Shown piece by piece: positions 53,529 to 63,786 of a stretch of 64,000 bases of DNA. The notes beneath the pieces are model-generated. The model was not told the DNA's origin, made no database searches, and saw only the letters and a list, made by a program, of their open reading frames with translations. This stretch comes from Streptomyces aidingensis. GTDB taxonomy: Bacteria; Actinomycetota; Actinomycetes; Streptomycetales; Streptomycetaceae. Each line of letters starts with the position of its first letter. Positions within the stretch are counted from its first letter, which is position 1. The stretch spans positions 107,276 to 171,275 of the forward strand of contig NZ_FOLM01000001.1 in NCBI RefSeq assembly GCF_900112355.1, given 5' to 3'. Made by a program: the position numbers and the translations under genes.

Positions 53529-55646
53529 ATGGCTACCACTTCACTTGACCTGGCCAGGGTCCGCAACATCGGGATCATGGCCCACATCGACGCGGGCAAG
53601 ACGACGACCACCGAGCGGATCCTGTACTACACGGGCGTCAGCTACAAGATCGGTGAGGTCCACGACGGCGCAGCCACGATGGACTGGATGGCCCAGGAGC
53701 AGGAGCGGGGCATCACCATCACCTCCGCGGCCACCACCTGTCACTGGCCGCTGGAGAACGTGGATCACACGATCAACATCATCGACACCCCGGGCCACGT
53801 GGACTTCACCATCGAGGTGGAGCGTTCGCTGCGGGTGCTCGACGGTGCGGTGACCGTGTTCGACGGGGTCGCCGGTGTGGAGCCGCAGTCCGAGACGGTG
53901 TGGCGTCAGGCCGACCGCTACGGCGTGCCGCGGATCTGCTTCGTCAACAAGCTCGACCGCACCGGTGCCGACTTCCTGCGCTGTGTGGACATGATCGTGG
54001 ACCGGCTGAACGCCACCCCGATCGTGATGCAGCTGCCGATCGGTGCCGAGGCGGACTTCCGGGGCGTGATCGACCTGGTCCGGATGAAGGCCCTGGTGTG
54101 GTCCGAGGAGGCCAAGCTGGGCGAGATGTACGACACCGTCGACATCCCCGCCGAGCTCCAGGCGCAGGCCGAGGAGTACCGGGCCAAGCTGCTGGAGACC
54201 GTGGCCGAGAACGACGACGAGGCCATGGAGAAGTACCTGGAGGGCGAGGAGTTCTCCGAGGACGAGCTCTATGCGGCGATCCGCCGGGCCACCCTGTCCT
54301 CCATCGGCGGCGGCACCACCGTCACCCCGGTCTTCTGCGGCACCGCCTTCAAGAACAAGGGCGTGCAGCCGCTGCTGGACGCGGTGGTGCGGTACCTGCC
54401 CTCCCCGCTGGACGTGGAGGCCGTGGAGGGGCACGACCCGAAGGACCCGGAGAAGGTCCTGGCCCGCCGGCCGTCCGAGGACGAGCCGCTGTCGGCGCTG
54501 GCCTTCAAGATCGCCAGCGACCCGCACCTGGGCAAGCTGACCTTCATCCGCGTCTACTCCGGTGTCCTGGAGGCCGGCACCCAGGTGCTGAACTCGGTCA
54601 AGGGCAAGAAGGAGCGGATCGGCAAGGTGTACCGGATGCACGCCAACAAGCGGGAGGAGATCAGCCGCGTGGGCGCCGGCGACATCGTCGCCGTCATGGG
54701 TCTGAAGCAGACCACCACCGGTGAGACCCTTTCCGATGCGGCGCAGCCGGTGATCCTGGAGTCCATGGACTTCCCGACGCCGGTCATCGAGGTGGCCATC
54801 GAGCCGAAGTCCAAGGGCGACCAGGAGAAGCTGGGCGTGGCCATCCAGCGGCTGGCCGAGGAGGACCCGTCCTTCCAGGTCAAGACCGACGAGGAGACCG
54901 GCCAGACGATCATCGCGGGCATGGGCGAGCTGCACCTGGACGTGCTGGTCGACCGCATGAAGCGCGAGTTCCGGGTCGAGGCCAACGTCGGCAAGCCGCA
55001 GGTGGCCTACCGCGAGACGATCCGCAAGACGGTGGAGAAGCTCGAATACACCCACAAGAAGCAGACGGGTGGTTCGGGCCAGTTCGCCCGCGTGATCATC
55101 GCGGTGGAGCCGCTGGAGGGCGACGGCTACGAGTTCGTCAACAAGGTCACCGGTGGCCGCATCCCCAAGGAGTACATCCCCTCGGTGGACGCGGGCTGCC
55201 AGGAGGCGATGGAGTTCGGCGTGCTCGCCGGCTACCCGCTGACCGGCGTCAAGGTGACCCTGCTCGACGGCGCCTACCACGAGGTGGACTCCTCGGAGAT
55301 GGCGTTCAAGATCGCCGGTTCCATGGCCTTCAAGGAGGCCGCCCGCAAGGCCGGTCCGGCCCTGCTGGAGCCGCTGATGAAGGTCGAGGTCACCACGCCC
55401 GAGGACTACATGGGCGATGTGATCGGCGACCTGAACTCCCGCCGCGGCCAGATCCAGGCCATGGAGGACCGCAGTGGAGCCAAGGTCGTCAGGGCTCTGG
55501 TCCCGCTCTCGGAGATGTTCGGCTATGTCGGCGATCTGCGGAGCAAGACCTCGGGCCGGGCGAGCTACTCCATGGAGTTCGACTCCTATGGCGAGGTTCC
55601 CAAGAACGTCTCCGAGGAGATCATCGCAAAGGCCAAGGGCGAGTAA
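53529..55646 (+). CDS. fusA: Elongation factor G
   Basis: 705 residues. GTPase motifs [23 protein letters not shown] and NKLDRTGAD, followed by domains [20 protein letters not shown] marks domain IV. The full-length canonical translocase, in the str operon. ATG at 53529 with a weak ribosome site 39 nt after rpsG. Confidence 0.98.
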   Translation: MATTSLDLARVRNIGIMAHIDAGKTTTTERILYYTGVSYKIGEVHDGAATMDWMAQEQERGITITSAATTCHWPLENVDHTINIIDTPGHVDFTIEVERSLRVLDGAVTVFDGVAGVEPQSETVWRQADRYGVPRICFVNKLDRTGADFLRCVDMIVDRLNATPIVMQLPIGAEADFRGVIDLVRMKALVWSEEAKLGEMYDTVDIPAELQAQAEEYRAKLLETVAENDDEAMEKYLEGEEFSEDELYAAIRRATLSSIGGGTTVTPVFCGTAFKNKGVQPLLDAVVRYLPSPLDVEAVEGHDPKDPEKVLARRPSEDEPLSALAFKIASDPHLGKLTFIRVYSGVLEAGTQVLNSVKGKKERIGKVYRMHANKREEISRVGAGDIVAVMGLKQTTTGETLSDAAQPVILESMDFPTPVIEVAIEPKSKGDQEKLGVAIQRLAEEDPSFQVKTDEETGQTIIAGMGELHLDVLVDRMKREFRVEANVGKPQVAYRETIRKTVEKLEYTHKKQTGGSGQFARVIIAVEPLEGDGYEFVNKVTGGRIPKEYIPSVDAGCQEAMEFGVLAGYPLTGVKVTLLDGAYHEVDSSEMAFKIAGSMAFKEAARKAGPALLEPLMKVEVTTPEDYMGDVIGDLNSRRGQIQAMEDRSGAKVVRALVPLSEMFGYVGDLRSKTSGRASYSMEFDSYGEVPKNVSEEIIAKAKGE

Positions 55647-55922
55647 GGCCGGGCACGCCGTCCGGTCTCACACCCCTTAAGCTGGAGCAATCAGGCATAC
55701 GGGGCATATGCTCCCAGGTCGGGCGGGCTGCGTTCCGTCGCGGTCCCGCCCGGCCGGAGCATCGTCCCGGTGGCTCTGACCGCCCAGTCAGACCCAGCCA
55801 AAACCCAAAGCGAAACGGTCAAGGGCGTCCCCCTCGGGGTCCTGACCGGTTCGGTCTACGACCATCTGGCCCTCTCCGCAAGACGCGGAGGGCGTACAGC
55901 ACCAGTCCACAGGAGGACCCCA
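55647..55922 (+). promoter_or_regulatory. fusA-tuf intergenic leader
   Basis: 276 nt without a gene. It includes a CTCCGC/GCGGAG hairpin (55874-55890) just upstream of the tuf ribosome site and an AT-richer stretch near 55676-55712 (CATACG, CATATG) where a tuf-specific promoter could lie; in Streptomyces ramocissimus tuf1 is known to have its own promoter in this gap. No convincing -35 box was found. Confidence 0.45.
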
Positions 55923-57116
<1,194 letters not shown>

Positions 57117-57141
57117 TCTGACGACGGCCGACCGTCACCCG

Positions 57142-57187
57142 AAGGGCCCCGGCCCGCCGCATGATCCGCGGCGGACCGGGGCCCTTT
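57142..57187 (+). terminator. Terminator of the str operon
   Basis: AAGGGCCCCGGCCCGCCGC (57142-57160) pairs, with one mismatch, with GCGGCGGACCGGGGCCCTT (57168-57186), loop 7 nt. Confidence 0.85.
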
Positions 57188-57234
57188 GCCGTGCCCGGGG
57201 CCGCCGCGTCCCGGCGCCCGGTGAGCGGCGCACC

Positions 57235-57279
57235 GGCCGTTCGGCGGCCGTTCGGCGCATGGCGGACGGCCGTTCGGCG
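57235..57279. repeat. Phased copies of GGCCGTTCGGCG
   Basis: Three exact 12-bp copies start at 57235, 57246 and 57268, i.e. at steps of 11 and 22 bp, one and two helical turns. They lie between the tuf terminator and the DUF485 gene, about 130-170 nt upstream of its start. Possible cooperative operator. Confidence 0.5.
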
Positions 57280-57406
57280 CGGGACACCCGCTTTCGGCGA
57301 CTGGGCCGGTAAGGGCACTGCCCAGGGAAAGTGAGCCTCCTTACATTCCCACGACACGTGCCTCGTTGATCAGGCCGACATATCGTCCCCGAACCAGGAG
57401 CCGGAC

Positions 57407-57769
57407 ATGAGCTCTTCACACGCCTTGCACGAAGCCACCGATCCACCCCGTGGAGAACTTCAGGCCCGCTCGGTGACCATGCACGACGACCCGCGTTTCA
57501 AGGAGCTGCGCAGCCGGCTGCTGCGGTTCGTCGTTCCGATGAGCATCGCCTTCTTCGCCTGGTACCTGCTGTATGTGGTGATGTCCGCCTACGCCCGCGG
57601 TCTGATGGGCACCGACATCATCGGCAGCTTCAACTTCGCCCTGGTCTTCGGCGTGCTCCAGTTCGTCTCCACCTTCGGCATCGCCTTCTGGTACGCCCGG
57701 TTCGCCAACCGCCGGATCGATCCGCTCGCCGACGAACTGCGCGAGGAGCTCGAGGAGGGCGTCCGATGA
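57407..57769 (+). CDS. DUF485 membrane protein
   Basis: 120 residues with two membrane helices (about 39-62 and 74-97); DUF485 (YjcH) proteins are almost always coded just before an acetate/solute symporter and are thought to be accessory to it. MHDDPRFKELRSRLLRFVVPM is the family start. ATG behind CAGGAG; overlaps the symporter gene by 4 nt. Confidence 0.92.
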   Translation: MSSSHALHEATDPPRGELQARSVTMHDDPRFKELRSRLLRFVVPMSIAFFAWYLLYVVMSAYARGLMGTDIIGSFNFALVFGVLQFVSTFGIAFWYARFANRRIDPLADELREELEEGVR

Positions 57770-59466
57770 TGACCTTCGCCCAGGAGGCGTCCTCCTCCGG
57801 ACGTCTGATCACCGTCATCCTGTTCACCGTGATGATCGCCGCCACCCTCGGCATCACCGTGTGGGCCAGCAGGTACACCCGGACCGCGGCCGACTTCCAC
57901 TCCGGCGGCCGGGAGTTCACCGGCATGCAGAACGGCTTCGCCATCGGCAGCGACTACATGTCGGCGGCGTCCTTCCTCGGCATCGCCGGCATCATCTCGC
58001 TCTCCGGCTACGACGGCTTCCTGTACTCCATCGGCTTCCTGGTGGCCTGGCTGGTGGCGCTGCTGCTGGTGGCCGAACTGCTGCGCAACTCCGGCCGGTT
58101 CACCATGGCCGATGTGCTGTCCTACCGGATGCGGCAGCGCCCGGTGCGGACCGCCGCCTCGGTCTCCACCCTCACCGTGTCGATCTTCTATCTGCTGGCC
58201 CAGATGGTCGGCGCGGGCGCGCTGATCGCCCTGCTGCTGGGCATCCGGCCGGGCGAGACCTACCTCGGCATGAGCGCCGACACCGCCAAGATCATGGGCA
58301 TCATCATCGTGGGCATCCTGATGATCGTCTATGTCACCTTCGGCGGCATGAAGGGCACCACCTGGGTGCAGATCGTCAAGGCGGTCATGCTGATGGGCGG
58401 CGCCGCGCTGCTCACCGTGCTGGTACTGGCCATCTACGGCTTCGACCTGGCCGAGCTGATGAACGACGCGGCCGACGCCAGCGGTGTGGGCGCCGCGTTC
58501 CTGGAACCCGGGCAGCGATACGGCGTGGATGTGGCGGGCGATGCCTGGCAGACCATGATCAACAAGCTGGACCTGATCTCGCTGGGCCTGGCCCTGGTGC
58601 TGGGCACCGCCGGTCTGCCGCACATCCTGATCCGCTTCTACACCGTGCCGGACGCCAAGACCGCCCGGAAGTCCGTCAACTGGGGCATCGGCCTGATCGG
58701 CAGCTTCTACCTGATGACGCTGGTGCTGGGCTTCGGTGCCGCCGCCCTGGTGGGCAAGGACGCCATCACCGCCCAGAACGCGGCCGGCAACACCGCGGCA
58801 CCACAGCTCGCCGAGGAGGTCGGCATCCACTTCGGCGGCGAATTCCTGGGCGCGGTGATGCTGGCGCTGATCGCCGCGGTGGCCTTCGCCGCCATCCTCT
58901 CCACGGTGGCCGGCCTGACCATCGCGTCCTCCTCCTCGCTCGCCCACGACCTGTACAACAGCGTCATCAAGCGGGGCAGGGCCACCGAGCAGCAGGAGGT
59001 CCGGGTGGCGCGGCTGGCGGCCTTCGGGGTCGGGGTGGCCGCCATCATCCTGGCGATCTTCGCGCAGAACCTGAATGTGGCGTTCCTGGTGGCGCTGGCC
59101 TTCGCCATCGCGGCCTCGGCCAACCTGCCCACCATCCTGCTCAGCCTGTTCTGGAAGCGGTTCAACACCACCGGTGCGCTGTGCGGCATCTACGGCGGTC
59201 TGATCAGCGCGGTGGGCCTGGTCTTCTTCTCGCCGGTGGTGTCCGGAAAGGTCGACGCCGAGGGGAACTCCCTCTCGCTCTTCCCGGCCGGGGTCGACTT
59301 CTCCTGGTTCCCGCTGTCCAACCCGGGACTGGTCTCCATCCCGCTCGGCCTGCTGTGCGCCGTCGTCGGCACCCTGCTGTCCAAGGAGCGGGACGACGCC
59401 CGGTTCGCCGAGCTCCAGGTCCGTGCCCTCACCGGCGCGGGCGCGGAAAAGGCGGTCGTGCACTGA
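57766..59466 (+). CDS. actP: Cation/acetate symporter, solute:sodium symporter family
   Basis: 566 residues, about 13 membrane helices. SSS signature regions FAIGSDYMSAASFLGIAGII and GLPHILIRFYTVPDAKTAR; Na+-site serines in AAILSTVAGLTIASSSSLAHD. ActP takes up acetate, propionate or pyruvate with a cation; which one here is not clear. ATG overlaps the DUF485 stop (ATGATGA). Confidence 0.92.
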   Translation: MMTFAQEASSSGRLITVILFTVMIAATLGITVWASRYTRTAADFHSGGREFTGMQNGFAIGSDYMSAASFLGIAGIISLSGYDGFLYSIGFLVAWLVALLLVAELLRNSGRFTMADVLSYRMRQRPVRTAASVSTLTVSIFYLLAQMVGAGALIALLLGIRPGETYLGMSADTAKIMGIIIVGILMIVYVTFGGMKGTTWVQIVKAVMLMGGAALLTVLVLAIYGFDLAELMNDAADASGVGAAFLEPGQRYGVDVAGDAWQTMINKLDLISLGLALVLGTAGLPHILIRFYTVPDAKTARKSVNWGIGLIGSFYLMTLVLGFGAAALVGKDAITAQNAAGNTAAPQLAEEVGIHFGGEFLGAVMLALIAAVAFAAILSTVAGLTIASSSSLAHDLYNSVIKRGRATEQQEVRVARLAAFGVGVAAIILAIFAQNLNVAFLVALAFAIAASANLPTILLSLFWKRFNTTGALCGIYGGLISAVGLVFFSPVVSGKVDAEGNSLSLFPAGVDFSWFPLSNPGLVSIPLGLLCAVVGTLLSKERDDARFAELQVRALTGAGAEKAVVH

Positions 59467-59499
59467 GCCGCACCCGGTGCGGCCCAGCCGCACGTCCTG

Positions 59500-59535
59500 G
59501 GACCGGTGCGCCTTTCGGGCGCGGCGCACCGGTCC
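59500..59535 (+). terminator. Terminator of actP
   Basis: Perfect 12-bp stem GGACCGGTGCGC (59500-59511) with GCGCACCGGTCC (59524-59535), loop 12 nt, followed by TCTTCC. Confidence 0.78.
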
Positions 59536-59712
59536 TCTTCCCGGGTCCGTCCCGCCGGGCAGCCACCGCTGTGGCCGCCCAGGCGGGGCGGACCGGGTGC
59601 ATCCGGCGGCCGGGCGGCCGGCCCGGGCCGGGCCGATGACCGACCGGACCACCGGAATTCCGCCATCCCGGCATCTACCTGCCATCGGCTCCGCTGGGCT
59701 AGCGTGCCGCCC

Positions 59713-60792
59713 ATGCTGGAGCGGATGCGCCGTCGCAACGTCGCCGCGGGGGAGACCGCGGTGGTGCTGACCGCCGCCCGGCAGATCGGTGAGGACCTGG
59801 CCGAGGGCCTGCACGGCCGGCGCGCCGCCTCGGCCGCGGCCCGGCTGCGGCGGCTGCTCGGGGCCGGCGGGGTGCTGCTGGCCGATCTGGACGGCGCCGT
59901 GGCCGCGTCCGGCGCCCGGCCGGAGCCCGAGGAGATCGGCGCGCTGCTGGCCCAGGCGTATGAGCACGCCACCCCCGCCCAGCGGGAGGGCTGGACGGCG
60001 GCGCCGCTGCTGGTCGCGGGGGAACTGGCCGGGGCGCTGGCCGCCACCGGGGCGGCCGAGCAGGATCTGGTGGCCGCGGCCGATCTGGTGGCCCGCTCGC
60101 TGGACCACGCCGCGCTGCGCCGGGCCCGGGCCCGCATCGCCCAGGCCGATCTGCGCACCCTGCGCGCCCAGATCTCGCCGCACTTCCTGCACAACGCGCT
60201 GGCCGTGATCGCCGCCCGGATCCGCCCCGACCCGGACCGGGCGCGCACCCTGCTCACCGACTTCGCCGACTATCTGCGCTACAGCTTCTCCACCAAGGGC
60301 GACTACGCCACGGTGGCGGACGAGCTCCAGGCCGTGCACACCTATCTGGAGCTCCAGCGGGCCCGGTTCGACGACCGGCTGGAGATCACCGTGCGGATGG
60401 CCCCGGAGATCCTGCCGGTGGCCATTCCCTTCCTGGTCATCCAGCCGATCGTGGAGAACGCGGTGCGGCACGGACTGGAGCGCAAGCCGGGCAAGGGCTC
60501 GGTCACCGTCTCCGGTTTCGGCGAGGGGCCGCTGTGCGTGATCGAGGTGGAGGACGACGGGGTCGGCATGGAGCCGGAGCGGGCCCAGGCGATCCTGGCC
60601 GGGACGGGCGCGCCGGCCCTGGGCGTGCCCCCGCGGGAAGCGTGGGGGAGTGTCGGGCTGGCCAATGTGGACCAGCGGCTGCGCACGGTCTACGGGCCCG
60701 AGCACGGGCTGGTCATCGAAACCGCGCCGGGCAGCGGCACCAAGGTGATCGTCCGCATCCCGCGGTTCATGAGAGGAGTCACGCTGGACTGA
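59713..60792 (+). CDS. LytS-type sensor histidine kinase (His_kinase domain)
   Basis: 359 residues. GAF-like N-terminal region (about 15-140), His_kinase motif with H157 (LRAQISPHFLHNALAVIA), ATPase domain with N-box FLVIQPIVENAVRHGLE and G-box VEDDGVGM. No membrane helix, so a cytosolic sensor, unlike classic LytS. ATG at 59713 has no ribosome site; TAGCGT just upstream (59700-59705) could be a -10 box giving a leaderless mRNA. It is followed by a LytTR regulator and flanked by two SSS symporters. Confidence 0.92.
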   Translation: MLERMRRRNVAAGETAVVLTAARQIGEDLAEGLHGRRAASAAARLRRLLGAGGVLLADLDGAVAASGARPEPEEIGALLAQAYEHATPAQREGWTAAPLLVAGELAGALAATGAAEQDLVAAADLVARSLDHAALRRARARIAQADLRTLRAQISPHFLHNALAVIAARIRPDPDRARTLLTDFADYLRYSFSTKGDYATVADELQAVHTYLELQRARFDDRLEITVRMAPEILPVAIPFLVIQPIVENAVRHGLERKPGKGSVTVSGFGEGPLCVIEVEDDGVGMEPERAQAILAGTGAPALGVPPREAWGSVGLANVDQRLRTVYGPEHGLVIETAPGSGTKVIVRIPRFMRGVTLD

Positions 60793-60829
60793 CGGCCGGC
60801 CGGCGGGATTGTCCGCTTCATCGGCTTAA

Positions 60830-60846
60830 CGTGACATGCGTGACAT
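60830..60846. repeat. Tandem CGTGACAT repeat before the LytTR regulator
   Basis: Two exact copies of CGTGACAT at 60830-60837 and 60839-60846, period 9, in AACGTGACATGCGTGACATA. It lies 130 nt upstream of the regulator start. LytTR domains bind direct repeats, so it is a candidate site, although their usual spacing is longer. Confidence 0.45.
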
Positions 60847-60974
60847 AACCGCCGTCCCGCGAAGAACGTGCGCCGGGGGATTCCCTCCGCCCGCCGGGTG
60901 AGGTTTGCTGCTGTCATCACCCTTCCGGCTCTCTGCCCGACTCCCGCCGTTTCCCGTCCCTGCGAGGAGAACCG

Positions 60975-61838
60975 ATGACTGGACCCAGCGGAACCGCCGC
61001 CGTCGCCGAGGGCGCCCCGGCCGCCGGCCCGGGGCTGCGGGCGCTGGTGGTCGAGGACGAGACCTCCACCCGCCAGGAACTGGCCGGCATGCTGGAGCGC
61101 TTCCGGGAGGTCGGCACCGTGCGGCAGGCGGACAGCGGCGAGGCCGCGGTCCGGCTGATCGGCACGGCCGCCTTCGACGTGGTCTTCCTGGACATCTCCA
61201 TGCCGGGGCTGGACGGCATGGAGGTGGCCCGGGTGCTGAACATGCTCTCCGAGCCGCCCGCCATCGTCTTCGTCACCGCCTCGGAGAACCATGCCGTGGC
61301 GGCGTTCGGCGTGGGCGCCGCCGACTATCTGCTCAAACCGGTCCGGCCGGAACGGCTGGCCGAGGCCGTCGCCCGGGTGCGCGGCCCGCGCCGGGCACCG
61401 GCCGCCGCCGGGCCGGACGCCGGGGACGGGCCCGGCGCGCCCGGCGGGCCGGCCGGTCCGGCCGCCGGGGAGGAACTGTCCGTGGTGCAGATCGAGACCG
61501 GCCGGCACACCGTCTTCGTGCACCGGGACGACATCCAGTACGCCGAGGCGCACGGTGACTACGTCCGGCTGCACACCGCGGAGGGCGTGCACCTCATCCG
61601 GCTGTCGCTGTCCTATCTGGAGGACGTCTGGGGCCCGGCCGGCTTCGTCCGGGCGCACCGCGGCTATCTGGTCGCCGTCCGCTGGATCCGGGACCTGCGG
61701 GTGACCAGCTCCTCCGGGCTGCTGGCCTGCACCCCGGCCGGTGATGTGCCGGTCAGCCGGCGCCATGCGCGGGCGCTCAAGGAGCGGCTGCTGGCCGCGG
61801 TGCGGGACGCCGGGCAGCAGGCCCGGCCGCCGCGGTGA
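60975..61838 (+). CDS. LytTR-family response regulator
   Basis: 287 residues: receiver domain at about 21-140 with phosphoacceptor D73 (VVFLDISMPGLDG), a Gly/Ala/Pro linker, and a LytTR DNA-binding domain at about 183-280 (VHRDDIQYAEAHGDYVRLHT, then FVRAHRGYLVAVRWI). ATG behind GAGGAG. Partner of the upstream LytS-like kinase (182 nt away). Its stop overlaps the next gene by 4 nt. Confidence 0.95.
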   Translation: MTGPSGTAAVAEGAPAAGPGLRALVVEDETSTRQELAGMLERFREVGTVRQADSGEAAVRLIGTAAFDVVFLDISMPGLDGMEVARVLNMLSEPPAIVFVTASENHAVAAFGVGAADYLLKPVRPERLAEAVARVRGPRRAPAAAGPDAGDGPGAPGGPAGPAAGEELSVVQIETGRHTVFVHRDDIQYAEAHGDYVRLHTAEGVHLIRLSLSYLEDVWGPAGFVRAHRGYLVAVRWIRDLRVTSSSGLLACTPAGDVPVSRRHARALKERLLAAVRDAGQQARPPR

Positions 61839-62299
61839 CCTCGCCGCGCCGGGTCCGCGTCACCTCCCCGCAGACCCGGATCGCGCTGTCCCGGCGCCAC
61901 CGGCCGGCCCAGCATCTGCTGCCGCCGCCGGACGGTGACGCCGCCGACCGGCGGGCGGACGCGGAGGCGCGCAAGGTCTTTGTGCGCCAGCGGCGGCTGG
62001 CGGTGCGCACCCTGGTGCTGCTGATCGCGCTGCTGTTCGGGCTCAGCGGGATACTCGCCGTCTCCCCGGGGCTGGACCGGGTGACGCTGTTCGGCGCGCC
62101 GGTGTCCTGGCTGATGCTGATGACCGGCAGCTATCCGGTGCTGCTGGTGATCGCCTTCCTGCACGTCCGCGCCGCGGAGCGGATCGAGGACGGCTCCTCC
62201 TGGCACTTCCGCGAGTCCGGGCCCGGCCCGTTCTCCGGCGGTCCGGCCGGGGACCGGCCCGCGGCCCCGGGGCGCGGGCAGCGGGGGGCGGTGCGGTGA
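61835..62299 (+). CDS. Small membrane protein preceding a symporter
   Basis: 154 residues with two membrane helices (about 58-78 and 90-110). Not clearly DUF485, but same size, topology and position as the DUF485 gene before actP; a symporter accessory role is inferred. N-terminus is Arg-rich, C-terminus Gly/Pro-rich. GTG at 61835 overlaps the regulator stop, and its own stop overlaps the next start (GTGA in both cases). Confidence 0.85.
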   Translation: MTSPRRVRVTSPQTRIALSRRHRPAQHLLPPPDGDAADRRADAEARKVFVRQRRLAVRTLVLLIALLFGLSGILAVSPGLDRVTLFGAPVSWLMLMTGSYPVLLVIAFLHVRAAERIEDGSSWHFRESGPGPFSGGPAGDRPAAPGRGQRGAVR

Positions 62300-63786
62300 C
62301 CGGGCTGCTCGCCATCGGGCTGCTGCTCGCCACCAGCATGGCCATCGGCGTCTACGGGGTCCGGGCGGCCCGCTCCACCCCGGACTTCCTGGTCGCCTCG
62401 CACCGGGTCAAGCCCGGCTGGAACGCCATGGCCATCGCGGGCGAGTATGTCTCGGCCGCCTCGGTGCTCGGCCTGGCCGGGCTGATGCTGAAGAACGGCG
62501 TGGGCACCCTGTGGTACGCGGTCGGCTTCACCGCCGGCTATGTGGCGGTGGCCGCCCTGGTCGCCGGGCCGATGCGGCGCTCCGGCGCCTACACCGTGCC
62601 GGACTTCGCCGACTACCGGCTCGCCTCCCGGACCATCCGCAAGCTGTGCGCGGTGATCGTGCTGGTGATCATGTGGCTGTATCTGGTGCCGCAGTTCAAG
62701 GGCGCGGGCGTGGTGCTGCATCTGGTCTCCGGCACTCCCTACTGGGTCGGGGTGGTGCTGGCCGGGCTGGTGGTCAGTGTCTCCATCGTCACCGGCGGGA
62801 TGCGCGCCGCCACCTATGTCCAGGGCTTTCACTACCTGGTCAAGCTGCTCTTCATCGCCGTGCCCGCCATAGTGCTGATCTTCTCGGCCGGCACCGGGCC
62901 GCGCGCCGAGGCGCTGCATGTGGACCTTTCCGACTGGAGCCGCCCGCTGCTGGACGTGGGGGACTCCGGCCATCCGCTGCTGGCCACCTGGTCGGTGCTG
63001 CTGGCCACCACCCTGGGCGCGGTGGGGCTGCCGCACGTCATCATGCGCTTCCACACCAGCTCCACCGCCCGGGTGGCCCGCCGGGTGGCGGTCGGGGTGA
63101 TCGTGCTGCTGGGGGTCTTCTACCTCTTCCCGGCCGTCTACGGGCTGCTCGGCCGGGTGTTCACCCCGGATCTGGTGGAGACCGGCGACACCGACACCGT
63201 CACCGTGGTGCTGCCCGGCGCGATCGTGCCCGGGCCCTGGGGCACCCTGCTCACCGCCGTGGTGGCGGCCGGGGCGTTCGCCGCCTTTCTCTCCACCTCC
63301 TCCGGGCTGCTGCTGGCGCTGGCCGGCGGCCTCTCCCACGATCTGGCCCGCACCGGCACCCCGGGGCCCGGGCTGCGCCGGCTGCGGCTGGCCGTGGCCG
63401 GCGGCGCGCTGGTCGCCGTGCTGCTCTCCCTGCCCGCCGCCTCGGTGGACATCAATGTGCTGGTCGGCTGGGCGTTCGCGGTGGCCGCCTCGACCTTCTG
63501 CCCGCTGCTGGTGCTGGGCATCTGGTGGCGCGGCCTGACCACGGCGGGCGCCGCGGCCGGGCTGGCCGCCGGGGTGCTGGCCTCCACCGGGGCCGCGCTC
63601 GCCTCGGTGTTCGTCCCCGCCGGGCCCGGGGTGGTGGCCGTGCTGCTGGCCCAGCCGGCCGCCTGGACGGTGCCGTTCGCCTTCACGGTGATGTACGCCG
63701 TCTCCCGCGTCTCCCGGCTGGGCACCCCGCCGCCCTGGGCCGAGCGCGCGGTCCTGCGGCTGCACACCCCGCTGCGCACCGACTGA
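62296..63786 (+). CDS. Solute:sodium symporter family transporter
   Basis: 496 residues, about 13 membrane helices. AIAGEYVSAASVLGLAGLML and GLPHVIMRFHTSSTARVARR are SSS motifs of the acetate/monocarboxylate branch, paralogous to ActP at 57766; Na+-site serines in [19 protein letters not shown]. Part of a coupled operon with the LytTR gene, so the regulator and transporter are made together. Substrate not predictable, probably a small carboxylate. Confidence 0.92.
   Translation: MTGLLAIGLLLATSMAIGVYGVRAARSTPDFLVASHRVKPGWNAMAIAGEYVSAASVLGLAGLMLKNGVGTLWYAVGFTAGYVAVAALVAGPMRRSGAYTVPDFADYRLASRTIRKLCAVIVLVIMWLYLVPQFKGAGVVLHLVSGTPYWVGVVLAGLVVSVSIVTGGMRAATYVQGFHYLVKLLFIAVPAIVLIFSAGTGPRAEALHVDLSDWSRPLLDVGDSGHPLLATWSVLLATTLGAVGLPHVIMRFHTSSTARVARRVAVGVIVLLGVFYLFPAVYGLLGRVFTPDLVETGDTDTVTVVLPGAIVPGPWGTLLTAVVAAGAFAAFLSTSSGLLLALAGGLSHDLARTGTPGPGLRRLRLAVAGGALVAVLLSLPAASVDINVLVGWAFAVAASTFCPLLVLGIWWRGLTTAGAAAGLAAGVLASTGAALASVFVPAGPGVVAVLLAQPAAWTVPFAFTVMYAVSRVSRLGTPPPWAERAVLRLHTPLRTD

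Noticed and set aside
57589..60705. Long minus-strand open frame opposite actP and the LytS-like gene
   Set aside because: Shadow frame; composition is not protein-like and it spans an intergenic terminator.
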